64,000 nt of DNA from Bartonella rattimassiliensis 15908 (GCF_000278215.1 NZ_JH725064.1:429587-493586); one strand, 5' to 3'; counted from the stretch's first letter, positions 20,345-30,451 are shown. Numbers and translations are program-made. Notes: generated by a model from the sequence alone, not told the origin.

Positions 20345-22006
20345 ATGAAAGATAATTTTCGGGTAGTAATTGCTCAATTAAATCCTATTGTCGGTAATAT
20401 TGAAAGGAATTTTTCTCTAGCCATCATGGCACATCAAAAGGCCAAAAAAGAGGGAGCTGACCTTGTTTTATTCACGGAGCTTTTTATAAGTGCTTATCCG
20501 CCAGAAGATCTTGTTTTAAAACCTGCTTTTACAAAAAAATGTGAAGAGGCTGTTGACAAATTAGCAAAAATAACTGTAGGCGGACCAGGCATTGTCATTG
20601 GACTTCCCTTAAGACGTAATGGCAATATTTACAACGGTGCCATGCTTCTTGATGAAGGGCGAGCCATTGCTGAAAGCTTGAAGTTTGATTTACCTAATTA
20701 TGCTGAGTTTGATGAAAAGCGTCTATTTTCTTCCGGTCCACGTCCTAAGCCTATTATTTATCGTGGTATCAATTTAGGAATCGTTATTTGTGAGGATATT
20801 TGGAATGATCTCTCTCTTAGTACCGAACTTAAAAATAACGGGGTTGAGATTATTCTTGTTCTTAATGGATCTCCCTACTATCGCAATAAAACATTACAGC
20901 GTATAGATGTTGTTCATAAGCAAGCTCTACGATCTGGGGTGCCAATTATCTATGCTAATCAAGTTGGTGGTCAAGATGAGCTTGTTTTTGACGGTGGCTC
21001 TTTTGCATTAAATGGGCAAGGAAAGAAGGTGTTTCAAATGAAACACTTTGAAAAACATATTTCTTTGAGCCATTGGCAGCGGACAACGATAGGATGGAAC
21101 TGCCTTTCAGGTCCTAATGAAAGTGTTCTCAATGGATTAGCTGCCGATTACCAAGCTTGTGTTTTGGGTTTGAAGGATTACGTTAATAAAAACGGCTTTA
21201 AGGATGTTATTCTTGGTCTTTCAGGAGGAATTGATTCAGCACTTTGCGCAGCAATGGCGGTGGATGCTCTTGGTGCTGAGAGGGTCCGCACGATTATGAT
21301 GCCCTATCATTATACTTCGCAAGAATCATTAAAGGATTCTAAAGAATGTGCTGATCTTTTGGGATGTCGCTATGAAATCATTCCGATTGCAAAACTTGTT
21401 GAAGCTTTTTTGAATACAATGGCATCTATTTTTTTAGGGTTATCTCCTGATATAACGGAAGAAAACCTTCAAAGTCGTATACGCGGTACACTTTTAATGG
21501 CTCTTTCGAATAAATTCGGTTCAATGGTAATAACAACAGGTAACAAGTCAGAAATGGCTGTGGGATATGCAACACTGTATGGTGATATGAATGGCGGATT
21601 TAATCCTCTTAAAGATATTTATAAAATGCAGGTTTATGCATTAGCTGAGTGGCGCAATAAAAATCATTTGTACTCTTTGAGAGGACCTGAAGGTATTGTC
21701 ATTCCATCCAATATTATAGAAAAAGCACCTTCTGCAGAATTGCGCGAAAACCAAAAAGATGAAGATTCTCTTCCTCCTTACCCGATTCTAGATGATATTT
21801 TGCAATATCTTGTAGAAAATGATATGAGTGTTTGTGATATTGTTCAACGTGGGTATTCGCGGGAAACTGTTGAGAAAATTGAACAGCTTCTTTATGCTGC
21901 TGAATATAAAAGGCGACAATCAGCACCCGGTGTAAAAATCAGTTACAAGAATTTCGGACGCGATCGTCGCTATCCTATAGTCAATCATTTTCGCGATAAA
22001 AATTGA
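20345..22006 (+). CDS. nadE: glutamine-dependent NAD+ synthetase NadE
   Basis: NadE converts nicotinate adenine dinucleotide to NAD+, with ammonia from glutamine. The two-domain protein has an N-terminal nitrilase-type amidase with the Glu-Lys-Cys triad (FTELFISAYPPED, LKFDLPNYAEFDEKR, IVICEDIW) in residues 1-260. The C-terminal synthetase domain has the P-loop LGLSGGIDSALCAAM and TGNKSEMAVGYATLYGD. The ATG at 20345 gives 553 residues; a GTG five codons earlier is also open. nadK, the NAD+ kinase, lies within 5 kb, so two pyridine-nucleotide steps are encoded nearby. Confidence 0.95.
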   Translation: MKDNFRVVIAQLNPIVGNIERNFSLAIMAHQKAKKEGADLVLFTELFISAYPPEDLVLKPAFTKKCEEAVDKLAKITVGGPGIVIGLPLRRNGNIYNGAMLLDEGRAIAESLKFDLPNYAEFDEKRLFSSGPRPKPIIYRGINLGIVICEDIWNDLSLSTELKNNGVEIILVLNGSPYYRNKTLQRIDVVHKQALRSGVPIIYANQVGGQDELVFDGGSFALNGQGKKVFQMKHFEKHISLSHWQRTTIGWNCLSGPNESVLNGLAADYQACVLGLKDYVNKNGFKDVILGLSGGIDSALCAAMAVDALGAERVRTIMMPYHYTSQESLKDSKECADLLGCRYEIIPIAKLVEAFLNTMASIFLGLSPDITEENLQSRIRGTLLMALSNKFGSMVITTGNKSEMAVGYATLYGDMNGGFNPLKDIYKMQVYALAEWRNKNHLYSLRGPEGIVIPSNIIEKAPSAELRENQKDEDSLPPYPILDDILQYLVENDMSVCDIVQRGYSRETVEKIEQLLYAAEYKRRQSAPGVKISYKNFGRDRRYPIVNHFRDKN

Positions 22007-22016
22007 GTATTATTTT

Positions 22017-23390
22017 ATGGTTAAAGTTCGTTTTGCTCCCTCTCCAACAGGTTATATTCATATTGGCAATATTCGTAGTGCTCTTTTCAACTGGCTTTAT
22101 GCGCAAGCGCATAAAGGAGAATTTATTTTGCGCTATGATGATACAGACGTTGAGCGTTCTAAACAAGAATATATCGATGCTATTACTGTTGACCTTGAAT
22201 GGCTTGGTATTCAACCAGATGCAATTTATTACCAATCTAAGCGATTTAATCGATATGATGCAGTGGCAGAAATTCTCAAACAACGTGGTCTTCTTTATCC
22301 TTGTTATGAGACAACGGAAGAATTAGAGCGGCGTCGTAAAATCCAGCTTTCACGCAAATTGCCTCCCATTTATGACCGTGCAGCATTGAAGTTGACAGCA
22401 GAAGAGAAAAAAAAATTTGAATCACAAGGTCGTAAACCCCATTGGCGTTTCCTTCTTCCTAATTTTGAAAATGATCCTCTACAAACAAAAAGGACAGAAA
22501 TTTGCTGGAATGATGCCGTAAAAGGAAAGCAGACGATTGATTTGGCTTCTCTTTCAGATCCTGTTCTTATTCGTAAAGATGGAACCTATCTTTATACATT
22601 ACCGTCTGTTATAGATGATGTAGATATGGCCATTACACATATTATTCGTGGTGATGATCATATTACAAATACAGGTGTTCAGATTGCTCTTTTTAAAGCT
22701 CTCGATGCAGAATTACCTGTTTTTGCCCATATCAATTTATTGGCAACAGTTTTAGGAAAAGGATTTTCAAAACGTAACAATGACCTTTCTATTCGTTCTC
22801 TACGGGAAGAAGGATTTGAATCTATAGCTATCCAATGTCTTGCTGTTTTGATTGGGACATCACAAAATGTGCATCCCTATCCCCATCAAGCAGCGCTTTT
22901 AGAGCATTTTAATTTACAAGATACATCAAAATCTGTTGCAAAATTTGATATTGCAGATCTTTGTACTTTGAATAGTCATCTTGTTCATGAGTTAAATTAT
23001 GAAGACGTTAAAACGCGTCTTAAAAATCTTTCTATTGAAGGAGAAAAGGTAGAGTATTTCTGGAATACGATAAGAGGCAATATTGATAAAGTCAATGAAG
23101 CTGTTTTTTGGTGGAAAATCATTCATGATGAACAGAATTTTGATACAGTGGCATTAGAAGATCGTACATTCGTGCAACAGTCACTCGACTTTTTACCTGA
23201 AGGTATCTTGAAGGATGAAAGTTGGAAAGTTTGGACGACAGCATTAAAAGAAAAAACAGGTCGAAAAGGAAAAGCTCTATTTAGACCATTACGTCAAGCG
23301 CTTACGGGGCTAGATCATGGACCTGAAATGGGAAAGATTTTACAGCTTTTAGGGCGTGAGAAGGTAATAGAAAGATTATCTGAGAAATAA
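22017..23390 (+). CDS. gltX: glutamate--tRNA ligase, copy 2
   Basis: This second class I GluRS has 457 residues. HIGH-type motif APSPTGYIHIGNIRSALFNW is at residues 7-26. The KMSKS-type loop is atypical: LGKGFSKRNND near residue 245, in contrast to KLSKRHGA in copy 1. IIRGDDHITNTGVQIALFKA is conserved. The paralogues are diverged, so this is an ancient alphaproteobacterial duplication and not a local tandem copy. One of the two is expected to make Glu-tRNA(Gln) for transamidation; which one cannot be read from sequence alone. The gene begins 11 bases after nadE and converges on rhlE. Confidence 0.92.
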   Translation: MVKVRFAPSPTGYIHIGNIRSALFNWLYAQAHKGEFILRYDDTDVERSKQEYIDAITVDLEWLGIQPDAIYYQSKRFNRYDAVAEILKQRGLLYPCYETTEELERRRKIQLSRKLPPIYDRAALKLTAEEKKKFESQGRKPHWRFLLPNFENDPLQTKRTEICWNDAVKGKQTIDLASLSDPVLIRKDGTYLYTLPSVIDDVDMAITHIIRGDDHITNTGVQIALFKALDAELPVFAHINLLATVLGKGFSKRNNDLSIRSLREEGFESIAIQCLAVLIGTSQNVHPYPHQAALLEHFNLQDTSKSVAKFDIADLCTLNSHLVHELNYEDVKTRLKNLSIEGEKVEYFWNTIRGNIDKVNEAVFWWKIIHDEQNFDTVALEDRTFVQQSLDFLPEGILKDESWKVWTTALKEKTGRKGKALFRPLRQALTGLDHGPEMGKILQLLGREKVIERLSEK

Positions 23391-23449
23391 GAGAAATTTT
23401 TTTAAAGCATTTTTATTTATTTTGCTCTTAAAGAGAGTAGGGTACGGGT

Positions 23450-24853
23450 TTATTTGCGCACTTTTATAAGCATGAATGCAGGAATCTCATCGCCAAATCC
23501 AAGCGGCGTGCAATTTTTATTTCTCCGTGGACGTTCTTGTTCAGATGGATATTCTTTATGATTCACGTTTTTAATATAATTTTTTTTATTTTCTTTTACA
23601 GATTTTTTAGTTTGAGCTCCAAACTCTTTGGGAGCAGTTTTCTTTGATGATTTTGCAGTTTTTTTCTTTAAAATAATATCTTTTGTTTGATCGTCGGTTA
23701 TTAAAGTCGAGAGATCTCCATTGAGCCATTCAAGTTTTTCATTGCTTATTTCTTCAATGGCATTAATATATTTCTTATCAGCCTTTGTGACGATTGTAAA
23801 AGCTTTTCCGCTACGATTAGCTCGCCCTGTACGACCAATTCGATGGATATAGTCTTCAGCATGTGTAGGAACATCATAGTTAAATACATGGCTTACAGCT
23901 GGAATATCGAGTCCACGAGCTGCAACATCAGAAGCAACCAAAAGTGTAAGTTTATTATTTTTAAAATCGGCTAGGGTGCTCATGCGTGAATATTGGTCCA
24001 TATCTCCATGAAGAGCCGCTACATTAAAGTTATATTTGATGAGCGATTTTAAAAGTTCAGAGATATCTTTCTTTCGATTACAGAAAATAATCGCATTTTG
24101 AAGTTCATCACCTTCATTTTGGATAAGTTCTCGTAAAACCGCTCTTTTATCCCATGCCTTATGTCCAGATTTAACAAGCCATTGTGTAATTGTAGCAGCT
24201 GTGGAGGAAGCTTTTGTAACTTCAACAGATACAGGAGAATGTAAAAATTGTTTCGTTAGTTTTGTAATTTCTGGCGCCATTGTTGCAGAAAAGAATAAAG
24301 TTTGACGCGTAAAAGGGGTTAGTTTACAGATTTGCTCAATATCAGGAATAAAGCCCATATCCAACATGCGATCAGCTTCATCAATCACAAGGATTTCAAC
24401 ACCCATCAGGAGCAGTTTACCGCGCTCGAAATGATCAAGAAGGCGTCCTGGTGTTGCTATAAGAACATCAGCTCCCCGTTCAAGTTTGCGATCTTGGAGT
24501 TCAAAAGAAACACCCCCAATCAAAAGAGCAACATTTAAACGATGGTTTATTCCGTATTTATCAAAATTTTCTTCAACTTGAGCTGCAATTTCTCGTGTTG
24601 GTTCTAAGATAAGGGTACGAGGCATGCGTGCTCTTGCACGACCTTTTTCAAGGAGAGTGAGCATAGGCAATACGAAAGAGGCGGTTTTACCTGTTCCCGT
24701 TTGAGCAATTCCCAGAACGTCTTTTCTTTGAAGGACATGAGGTATTGTTTCACTTTGAATAGGTGTTGGAGTTGTATATCCCGCTGATTTTACTGCATTA
24801 ATAACCTTTTCGGAAAGACCTAAATCATCAAAATTTTTTAAAGATGGTATCAT
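23450..24853 (-). CDS. rhlE: DEAD-box RNA helicase (RhlE type)
   Basis: This 467-residue protein is an ATP-dependent RNA helicase with both RecA-like domains. Motifs in order: Q motif around TTPTPIQSETIP, motif I AQTGTGKTASF, PTREIA, DEAD box VIDEADRMLDMGF, FFSATM, and motif VI HRIGRTGRANR near residue 330. The C-terminal 90 residues are rich in Lys, Asn and Glu, a basic tail typical of RhlE proteins acting in ribosome assembly or mRNA turnover. It is monocistronic between the convergent gltX copy 2 and nadK. Confidence 0.92.
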   Translation of the reverse strand: MIPSLKNFDDLGLSEKVINAVKSAGYTTPTPIQSETIPHVLQRKDVLGIAQTGTGKTASFVLPMLTLLEKGRARARMPRTLILEPTREIAAQVEENFDKYGINHRLNVALLIGGVSFELQDRKLERGADVLIATPGRLLDHFERGKLLLMGVEILVIDEADRMLDMGFIPDIEQICKLTPFTRQTLFFSATMAPEITKLTKQFLHSPVSVEVTKASSTAATITQWLVKSGHKAWDKRAVLRELIQNEGDELQNAIIFCNRKKDISELLKSLIKYNFNVAALHGDMDQYSRMSTLADFKNNKLTLLVASDVAARGLDIPAVSHVFNYDVPTHAEDYIHRIGRTGRANRSGKAFTIVTKADKKYINAIEEISNEKLEWLNGDLSTLITDDQTKDIILKKKTAKSSKKTAPKEFGAQTKKSVKENKKNYIKNVNHKEYPSEQERPRRNKNCTPLGFGDEIPAFMLIKVRK

Positions 24854-24996
24854 TTTTTATCAATTGCTCTATGATTTTAACTTCGCTATCTCAATAATGA
24901 TTTTCATTAATATTCTATATTTTTAAAGAGTATTAAGATGCTGCAAAAAAAGCTAACTATAACAATCATATACATATAAAACACATAATACAATCA

Positions 24997-25770
24997 TTAA
25001 TAGCGAAATTGTTCTGATAAAATACGCTCATCCCATGAATGATTTGAGTCAAAAAGGATTGAAGCTGTTACTTCTGTTGCCATTGAAATAGTCACTGAAT
25101 GAACAGATTTAACTTCAACATTATCAGCAGCAGCGTTAACAGGGCGTTTGTCAGGTTCAAGCATATCAAAATGCACCGTTACTGTATTGGGAAGTAATGC
25201 TCCATGCCAACGTCGGGGGCGGAAAGGGCTAACGGGAGTGAGAGCCATAAGAGGGGCCATAAGGGGTAAAATAGGTCCTTGTGCTGATAAATTATAGGCA
25301 GTTGATCCTGCTGGGGTAGCAACAAGGACACCATCACAACTTAATTGTTCCATGCGCACGTCATTATCAATGGTGATACGAACTTTTGCTGCTTGATAAG
25401 ATTGTCGAAAGAGGGATACTTCATTAATTGCAAGGGCCTCAATAGATTCTTGGCATTCGGCTTTTGCAATCATGCGTAAAGGATGGATTTCTTTTTTATG
25501 GGCGACAGCAATACGATTGGGCAACTTTTTTTCATGAAATTCATTCATAAGAAATCCTACAGAACCTTGATTCATACCATAAATAGGTTTACCTGTATTC
25601 ATAACATCTCGTACGGTTTGTAACATTGTCCCATCACCACCGATTGCAACAACAATATCAGTTTCTTCCAAAGAAGAATGACCATAAATGGAAATTAATT
25701 TATGGGTAGCTCTGATAGCTTCCTCAGTTTCTGCGGAAATAAAATGAAAGCGACTTGGTAATGTAGTCAT
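24997..25770 (-). CDS. nadK: NAD kinase
   Basis: NadK phosphorylates NAD+ to NADP+. The 257-residue protein has the family signatures VAIGGDGTMLQTVRD near residue 42, MNQGSVGFLMNE near residue 67, and PAGSTAYNLSAQGPILPL near residues 154-171, covering the diphosphate- and substrate-binding loops. Length is normal for the compact alphaproteobacterial form. It stands alone on the minus strand, with about 270 AT-rich bases before tRNA-Arg. Confidence 0.94.
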   Translation of the reverse strand: MTTLPSRFHFISAETEEAIRATHKLISIYGHSSLEETDIVVAIGGDGTMLQTVRDVMNTGKPIYGMNQGSVGFLMNEFHEKKLPNRIAVAHKKEIHPLRMIAKAECQESIEALAINEVSLFRQSYQAAKVRITIDNDVRMEQLSCDGVLVATPAGSTAYNLSAQGPILPLMAPLMALTPVSPFRPRRWHGALLPNTVTVHFDMLEPDKRPVNAAADNVEVKSVHSVTISMATEVTASILFDSNHSWDERILSEQFRY

Positions 25771-26042
25771 TTAAAAACTGTCCTGATACTTAATAATTTA
25801 TGTTGTAACTTATTTTTTAAGAATTTTGAAGTTGTAATAAAAGCTCTTTTTATAATAAAAAGGATATTGAATACAAAAAGGAAAGCTATTTCAAAATAAA
25901 GTATCATTGTAGAAAAGTAAGAGAGGTGTGTTGTTAGATAATTTACAAACAAGTAATTTTTTTATTAGAATGATAATTTATCATTGAAGCTAAGAGTATG
26001 ATTAGTTAAAAAAACATAACTAATTTTAATAATCATTTTAAA

Positions 26043-26119
<77 letters not shown>

Positions 26120-26559
26120 GTTTTTTAAACTTCATATCAGTCTAAATAACAACATTCCCTAAAAAGAAGTGGATTTCTTCTTTATAAAAATGATAATTTG
26201 AGTTGTTTATTTAAGTTGTGTAGCGAATAAGCAATTATTTTAAGAGAAGTAAAATTTACGGCTGTATCTATATTTTTCTGGTCAATTTATTTTTTAATAT
26301 TGGGACAAAAAAGCAAGCTTATTTAAATAGGTTCTCAGCTTGAGCATAAACATTAACATAAAAATATATTTAATTAAATATGTTAATGCGATATTGATTA
26401 AGTGATATTGAGAGTAGATCGCTAAATATATTGTCCTGAATATTAAAATAGATGGCTAAATCTGCTTTTATTCTTGGAGATAAAGGCTGTGATGAGGAGA
26501 TGGAATCCAGATGAGCAATGTTAAAAGAATAATAATGGGGGAAAAAATAATCATCAGGA
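26120..26559. other. decayed island segment next to tRNA-Arg
   Basis: AT-rich sequence with no intact gene. Within it, 26454-26516 on the plus strand reads as a short peptide containing LGDKGCDEEM. This resembles the ADKGYD region of IS5-type transposases, but the match is too short to prove. Confidence 0.35.
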
Positions 26560-27268
26560 TTTGAATTATTTCAAAATCGCTGTCTTCAGATTGCCAGTTA
26601 TGTTGGATGAGGGATTGTTTACCTTTATCAACTTTCTTATATAATGAGTGCTAATTATGGTGATTATTTAGTTGGGAGTATGTTCTTTACGTTTGGCAAA
26701 ATGGGGGAATATACTTTTGCTTCTAGCATACTGTTTGGTGCAACTATAGTAACCAGTGCACTTATGATTTCCATGGCATTAACGACAAGTTTTTATTTAG
26801 TCGTTTTAATTTATTTTGCTGCTGGTATTATGAATGCCTTAATGATGGTTTTGATTCTATTATGGTCATGCAGCATAATAATCATAACGGGTGGGTTATT
26901 ACTTCGCTTTATGCAGGTGGAGAAGATGCTATTCTTTTGGGTAATGAATATGTATTATAACGCTCTTCAGTCAATTTCCTGTTTTGGTGGTCCTCGGTTG
27001 TCTAGGGTTTGGGGATTTACTTTTATGGGGACGATCCTCTTTTGTTATGCCGTTAGTCAAGCGTTTGCGTAAGTCGAATGGCATAAATCTATTTGGGGTT
27101 ATGACTTTAATTTATGACTTTGACCAAATACTGGGATCTTTATTAACGAGTCTTATGCAATTTGGTTCATATATTGTCATATTTTCAGTTATTTGTGGTG
27201 CCGTAGCACTCTTTATCGCTGCTGGAATTGGTTATCATTGTCTTTGTAAGAAGATGGTTGACATTTAA
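26560..27268 (+). pseudogene. degraded multi-spanning membrane transporter (MFS-like)
   Basis: Two overlapping plus-strand frames (26644-27072 and 26984-27268) together encode a chain of hydrophobic segments. The spacing resembles a major-facilitator permease: MFFTFGKMGEYTFASSILFG, then LVVLIYFAAGIMNALMMVL, then in the next frame QILGSLLTSLMQFGSYIVI. Neither frame alone is a full transporter, and the usual length (near 400 residues) is not reached. The simplest reading is an MFS gene broken by a frameshift between 26984 and 27072 and lacking its N-terminus. It lies between tRNA-Arg and the tRNA 3' end copy, so it is probably island cargo. The family assignment is tentative. Confidence 0.4.
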
Positions 27269-27493
27269 TAAATTACAGATTCTACTAAAAGCCGAGAAAA
27301 TTTATCAAACCATTTTTGAAATATTGTATGAAGTTTGAGTTCTTCTAATAGGGTGGTGACAATATGCCTTATGCTACAGGAGCTATTTTGGACATTGGCC
27401 CTCTAAGGATCAGTATTTTCGGATGTTTTCTCATGCTTTATTGTTCTTATCAACCTTCTAGAAACATTGATATTTTATTGATTGATTCCAACG

Positions 27494-27525
27494 AGATTCG
27501 AACCAGCTTGCATAGGGTGCACCAG
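27494..27525 (+). repeat. partial copy of the tRNA-Arg 3' end (possible att site)
   Basis: AGATTCGAA at 27494-27502 and GGGTGCACCAG at 27515-27525 repeat, in the same order and orientation, the T-loop and the acceptor/CCA end of tRNA-Arg at 26094-26102 and 26110-26120. The spacer is five bases longer. A split match to the last 27 bases of a tRNA, 1.4 kb away and next to an integrase remnant, is best explained as a decayed attachment site. Confidence 0.5.
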
Positions 27526-27758
27526 CCATATCGTTTGTTGGTTAATACAGGAGTTTGCCAAATTACTTTGTTTAGTGATGATACAATTAAAAATATGGAG
27601 ACTAATCATAAAAGACATAATTTTTATAATGATATCATTATATTAGATGTATTTTTTTACAGAACTTAATAGAAGAAAGAAAATCGAAAATGATTATTTA
27701 TCATGTTAAAGAACATCAGAAACAAAAGCGTGAAACAATGAGCAATTTTCATTATTAA

Positions 27759-28279
27759 AAGATATTGCTTAAAAAGCTTTTGAAAGTTGTAAAACCGAAT
27801 TAAAAGAAGGATAAAAATGGAAGCTATTTTTTATTTTGCGTCTTTAAATTCTCCTTAAATTAGGGTGCATTCCTGTTTCAGAAATTACGCAAACAGAAGA
27901 TAATATAGCCCGTAAAGCACTAAACTGTCTCAATCTTTGTCTCAAACATGCAGCTGTCTTGGGATTGGATGTTGACTTAATAAGCAGCAACAAAAGCACG
28001 AGCCCTCTTAGGAAAATAACGCTATAAAGTTAAAAACATACCTGTGATGGATTGGAGAGATATTTTGGCTTTTTATAAAACACTTTGCCAAACAACAACC
28101 ATAACACAATTGGCTTTGTGCTTGCTTATCTTGATCTGCGTTCGTCCCATACCCTTTGCGTTATATTCATAAAGATCAGATTGGGGAATGCATCTTTGAT
28201 GCGTAAGGGGAAAGTTGATTGTATGAGACACAACATCAAAAAATATTTAGCTTACCGCATTTTATTACCCTATGTATAG
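27759..28279 (+). pseudogene. P4-type integrase remnant
   Basis: The sequence is full of stop codons, but when read through them it matches the central part of the tyrosine recombinase remnant at 50504-51232. Parallel segments are KAFESCKTELKEG versus NAFEAKKSELKNEG, KLGCIPVSEITQT versus KLGDIAITELTQI, and KALNCLNLCLKHAAVLGLDVD versus KALSRLNIAIKHAAARGIDVD. Further on, LALCLLILICVRP resembles the LLILTGVR segment before the catalytic Arg of P4-like integrases. About 12 residues are missing in the middle, and the catalytic C-terminus is gone or unreadable. This is a dead integrase of the tRNA-Arg island. Confidence 0.65.
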
Positions 28280-28299
28280 TGTGTTATAAAATAATTTTT

Positions 28300-29013
28300 T
28301 TAATATTTACGAATAAGTCCAGTAAGCTTTCCTTGTATTTCTACACGCTCGGATTTATATGTACGTACTTCATAATGAGGATTTGCGGCTTCTAAAGCAA
28401 TAGAGGATCCTTTGCGTCGATAACGTTTCAATGTTGCCTCTTTTTTATCAATAAATGCGACAATAATTTCACCTGATATCGCTGTATTTTGACGTTTCAC
28501 AATGATTGTATCTTTATCAAGGATACCAGCTTCCACCATAGAATCATCTTTAACTTCTAATGCATAATACTCACCTGTATTAATCATGTCGTGTGGAAGA
28601 GAAAGTGTGCTTGTTTGTTGTAGTATAGCAGAAACAGGCACACTCGCAGAAATACGCCCCATAATGGGAATAGCGACATTTTTTTTTTCTTCTGCCTCAA
28701 CGTTACCAAGATCACTCAAGTTTTTTGATATTTCTCTTTTATTTTTTTCTATCATACTGGGAGAAATTTTACGTGCTAAAGAAAGGTTAAATGTGATTTT
28801 TTCAGGAAGTCGAATCACCTCCATTGCACGTGCACGATTGGGCAGACGACGTATAAAACCTCGTTGTTCTAGAGCTATAATGAGCTTATGGATACCAGAT
28901 TTGGAAGAAAGTTCTAATGCATTTTTCATTTCTTCAAAAGAAGGAGTAACACCAATTTCTTTTATATGATTGTGAATAAACAAGAGTAACTCATATTGTT
29001 TACATGTCAGCAT
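28300..29013 (-). CDS. lexA: LexA SOS repressor
   Basis: LexA represses DNA-damage genes and is inactivated by self-cleavage stimulated by RecA. The 237-residue protein has an N-terminal winged helix ([48 protein letters not shown]) and a C-terminal S24 peptidase domain. The catalytic Ser is in [10 protein letters not shown] and the catalytic Lys in [11 protein letters not shown]. The cleavage-site region reads [14 protein letters not shown], so the scissile bond would be Ala-Ser instead of the usual Ala-Gly. I did not see the alphaproteobacterial GTTC-N7-GTTC operator upstream. It lies just beyond the tRNA-Arg island. Confidence 0.93.
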   Translation of the reverse strand: MLTCKQYELLLFIHNHIKEIGVTPSFEEMKNALELSSKSGIHKLIIALEQRGFIRRLPNRARAMEVIRLPEKITFNLSLARKISPSMIEKNKREISKNLSDLGNVEAEEKKNVAIPIMGRISASVPVSAILQQTSTLSLPHDMINTGEYYALEVKDDSMVEAGILDKDTIIVKRQNTAISGEIIVAFIDKKEATLKRYRRKGSSIALEAANPHYEVRTYKSERVEIQGKLTGLIRKY

Positions 29014-30375
29014 TCAATGTTCCAATCAAAATAATAAAAAAGGAGTACAGTAAAAAACACGTGTATGCATAATAATTTAAAATTTTTCTATAAATAAAAA
29101 TTATTTTCTTTACTTTTTCGTTTATAAATAAATTTAATAATGTAATATATTTATCTATATTCATATTAATATATTATAAATATAAAATCTTACTTTAATA
29201 ACGTCATTAAAACATTCTTTATATACTGTATAAATATATTAATATTAAATCATAGATAAAAATATTTTATAGATCTGAAATAATCTGAATTATCCGACGC
29301 TTAAATTTTCTGATCAATGTTATCTTTCTTTTTTAAAAATATATCTATGTATCTTATAATTTCTGCTACAGAAAAGTTAATTACGATAATGAGATTGGTC
29401 ACTTAACGTGTCTTTAGAATTACTTTGCATATTATTTTTACTTTTTTACTCTTAATAAAATTACTTACAGCTACAGCAGTGAGCATAATTTATAGTTATT
29501 CGAGATATTTTCAATGCGACTAAAGTTTTGCTTCATATCTGCTTTATTTTATTAAAAAATTGACTTTTATTATAGAGTTATTGTGCATGAATAAAAGTAC
29601 ATCGCCAGAATGCAAGTATCGATCATTGATACAATAAAGATTATCTTTCAATGTGTTTTCTTCCATCAAGATGCTTGCATGAATCGCATAAAATCTTATA
29701 GAGCTCCTCCATTTTCATATCTAATGTGTTGACCTATCATACTCTTTTACTGAACTCTAATGTTGCTATAATTAGGGGTTATTGAAAAGATATAAGAGGC
29801 GTTTTTACTTCTTTCATCTACAGTTTTTTTTCCACACACCAACCCCACTTGTGATGTATCAGGGTATAACTTTAATCAATTCAATATGAGGGAGATAAGA
29901 TAAACTTACGATATTCAAATATCTCATTCGAGAGATAAAACTATAAATTATTATAAATCAATATCTTATTTTAAATAACTTTATTCATAATTTGAAAATT
30001 AAAAACTAAAATATAATAAAGTATAAAAATGATATGCTATCTATAACGATAGATATGTTTTTCGTTCTATTCATTACGATCAACAACCCATATTGTATTG
30101 TGTAAGGTAGGAGGTTGCTGATTTCTCATAGTTTTAGTGCTTCAAATCTGTAAAATATTTTTATAATCAAATTATCCCTTTATTGAGGATTCAAAAAGAA
30201 GATGAAAGAGTACTTATACAACGATGGGAAAAGAGGAAAAGAAAAAATTATTGATAACTGGAAAAAATAATAATATTTGTTTCAAAAGGTGTTGACCAAA
30301 TGAAAAGTCAACCTTATGTTCCTCTCACTTTCTGCAAACTAATATAGTTTCTGAAAACTAATATAGATTGTATGG
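29014..30375. other. 1.36 kb gene-free AT-rich region
   Basis: No open frame with coding character on either strand. The region contains the lexA promoter at its left edge and tRNA-Lys at its right edge. It is extremely AT-rich (runs such as TATATTTATCTATATTC). I found no recognisable RNA gene by eye, but small RNAs cannot be excluded. Confidence 0.5.
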
Positions 30376-30451
30376 GAGCGCGTAGCTCAGTTGGTAGAGC
30401 AACTGACTTTTAATCAGTAGGTCCAGGGTTCGAATCCCTGCGCGCTCACCA
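30376..30451 (+). tRNA. tRNA-Lys (anticodon TTT)
   Basis: A 76-base cloverleaf with encoded CCA. Acceptor GAGCGCG pairs with CGCGCTC, the D-arm is GCTCAGTTGGTAGAGC, the anticodon loop CTTTTAA gives anticodon TTT, and the T-arm is CAGGGTTCGAATCCCTG. It decodes AAA/AAG lysine codons. rlpA lies downstream in the same direction. Confidence 0.96.

Noticed and set aside
27364-27669. 101-codon plus-strand frame
   Set aside because: It runs through the partial tRNA 3' end copy, so the frame is accidental; no protein family resemblance.
29014-29060. LexA operator upstream of lexA
   Set aside because: A single GTTC-like element occurs, but no second GTTC at seven-base spacing was found.
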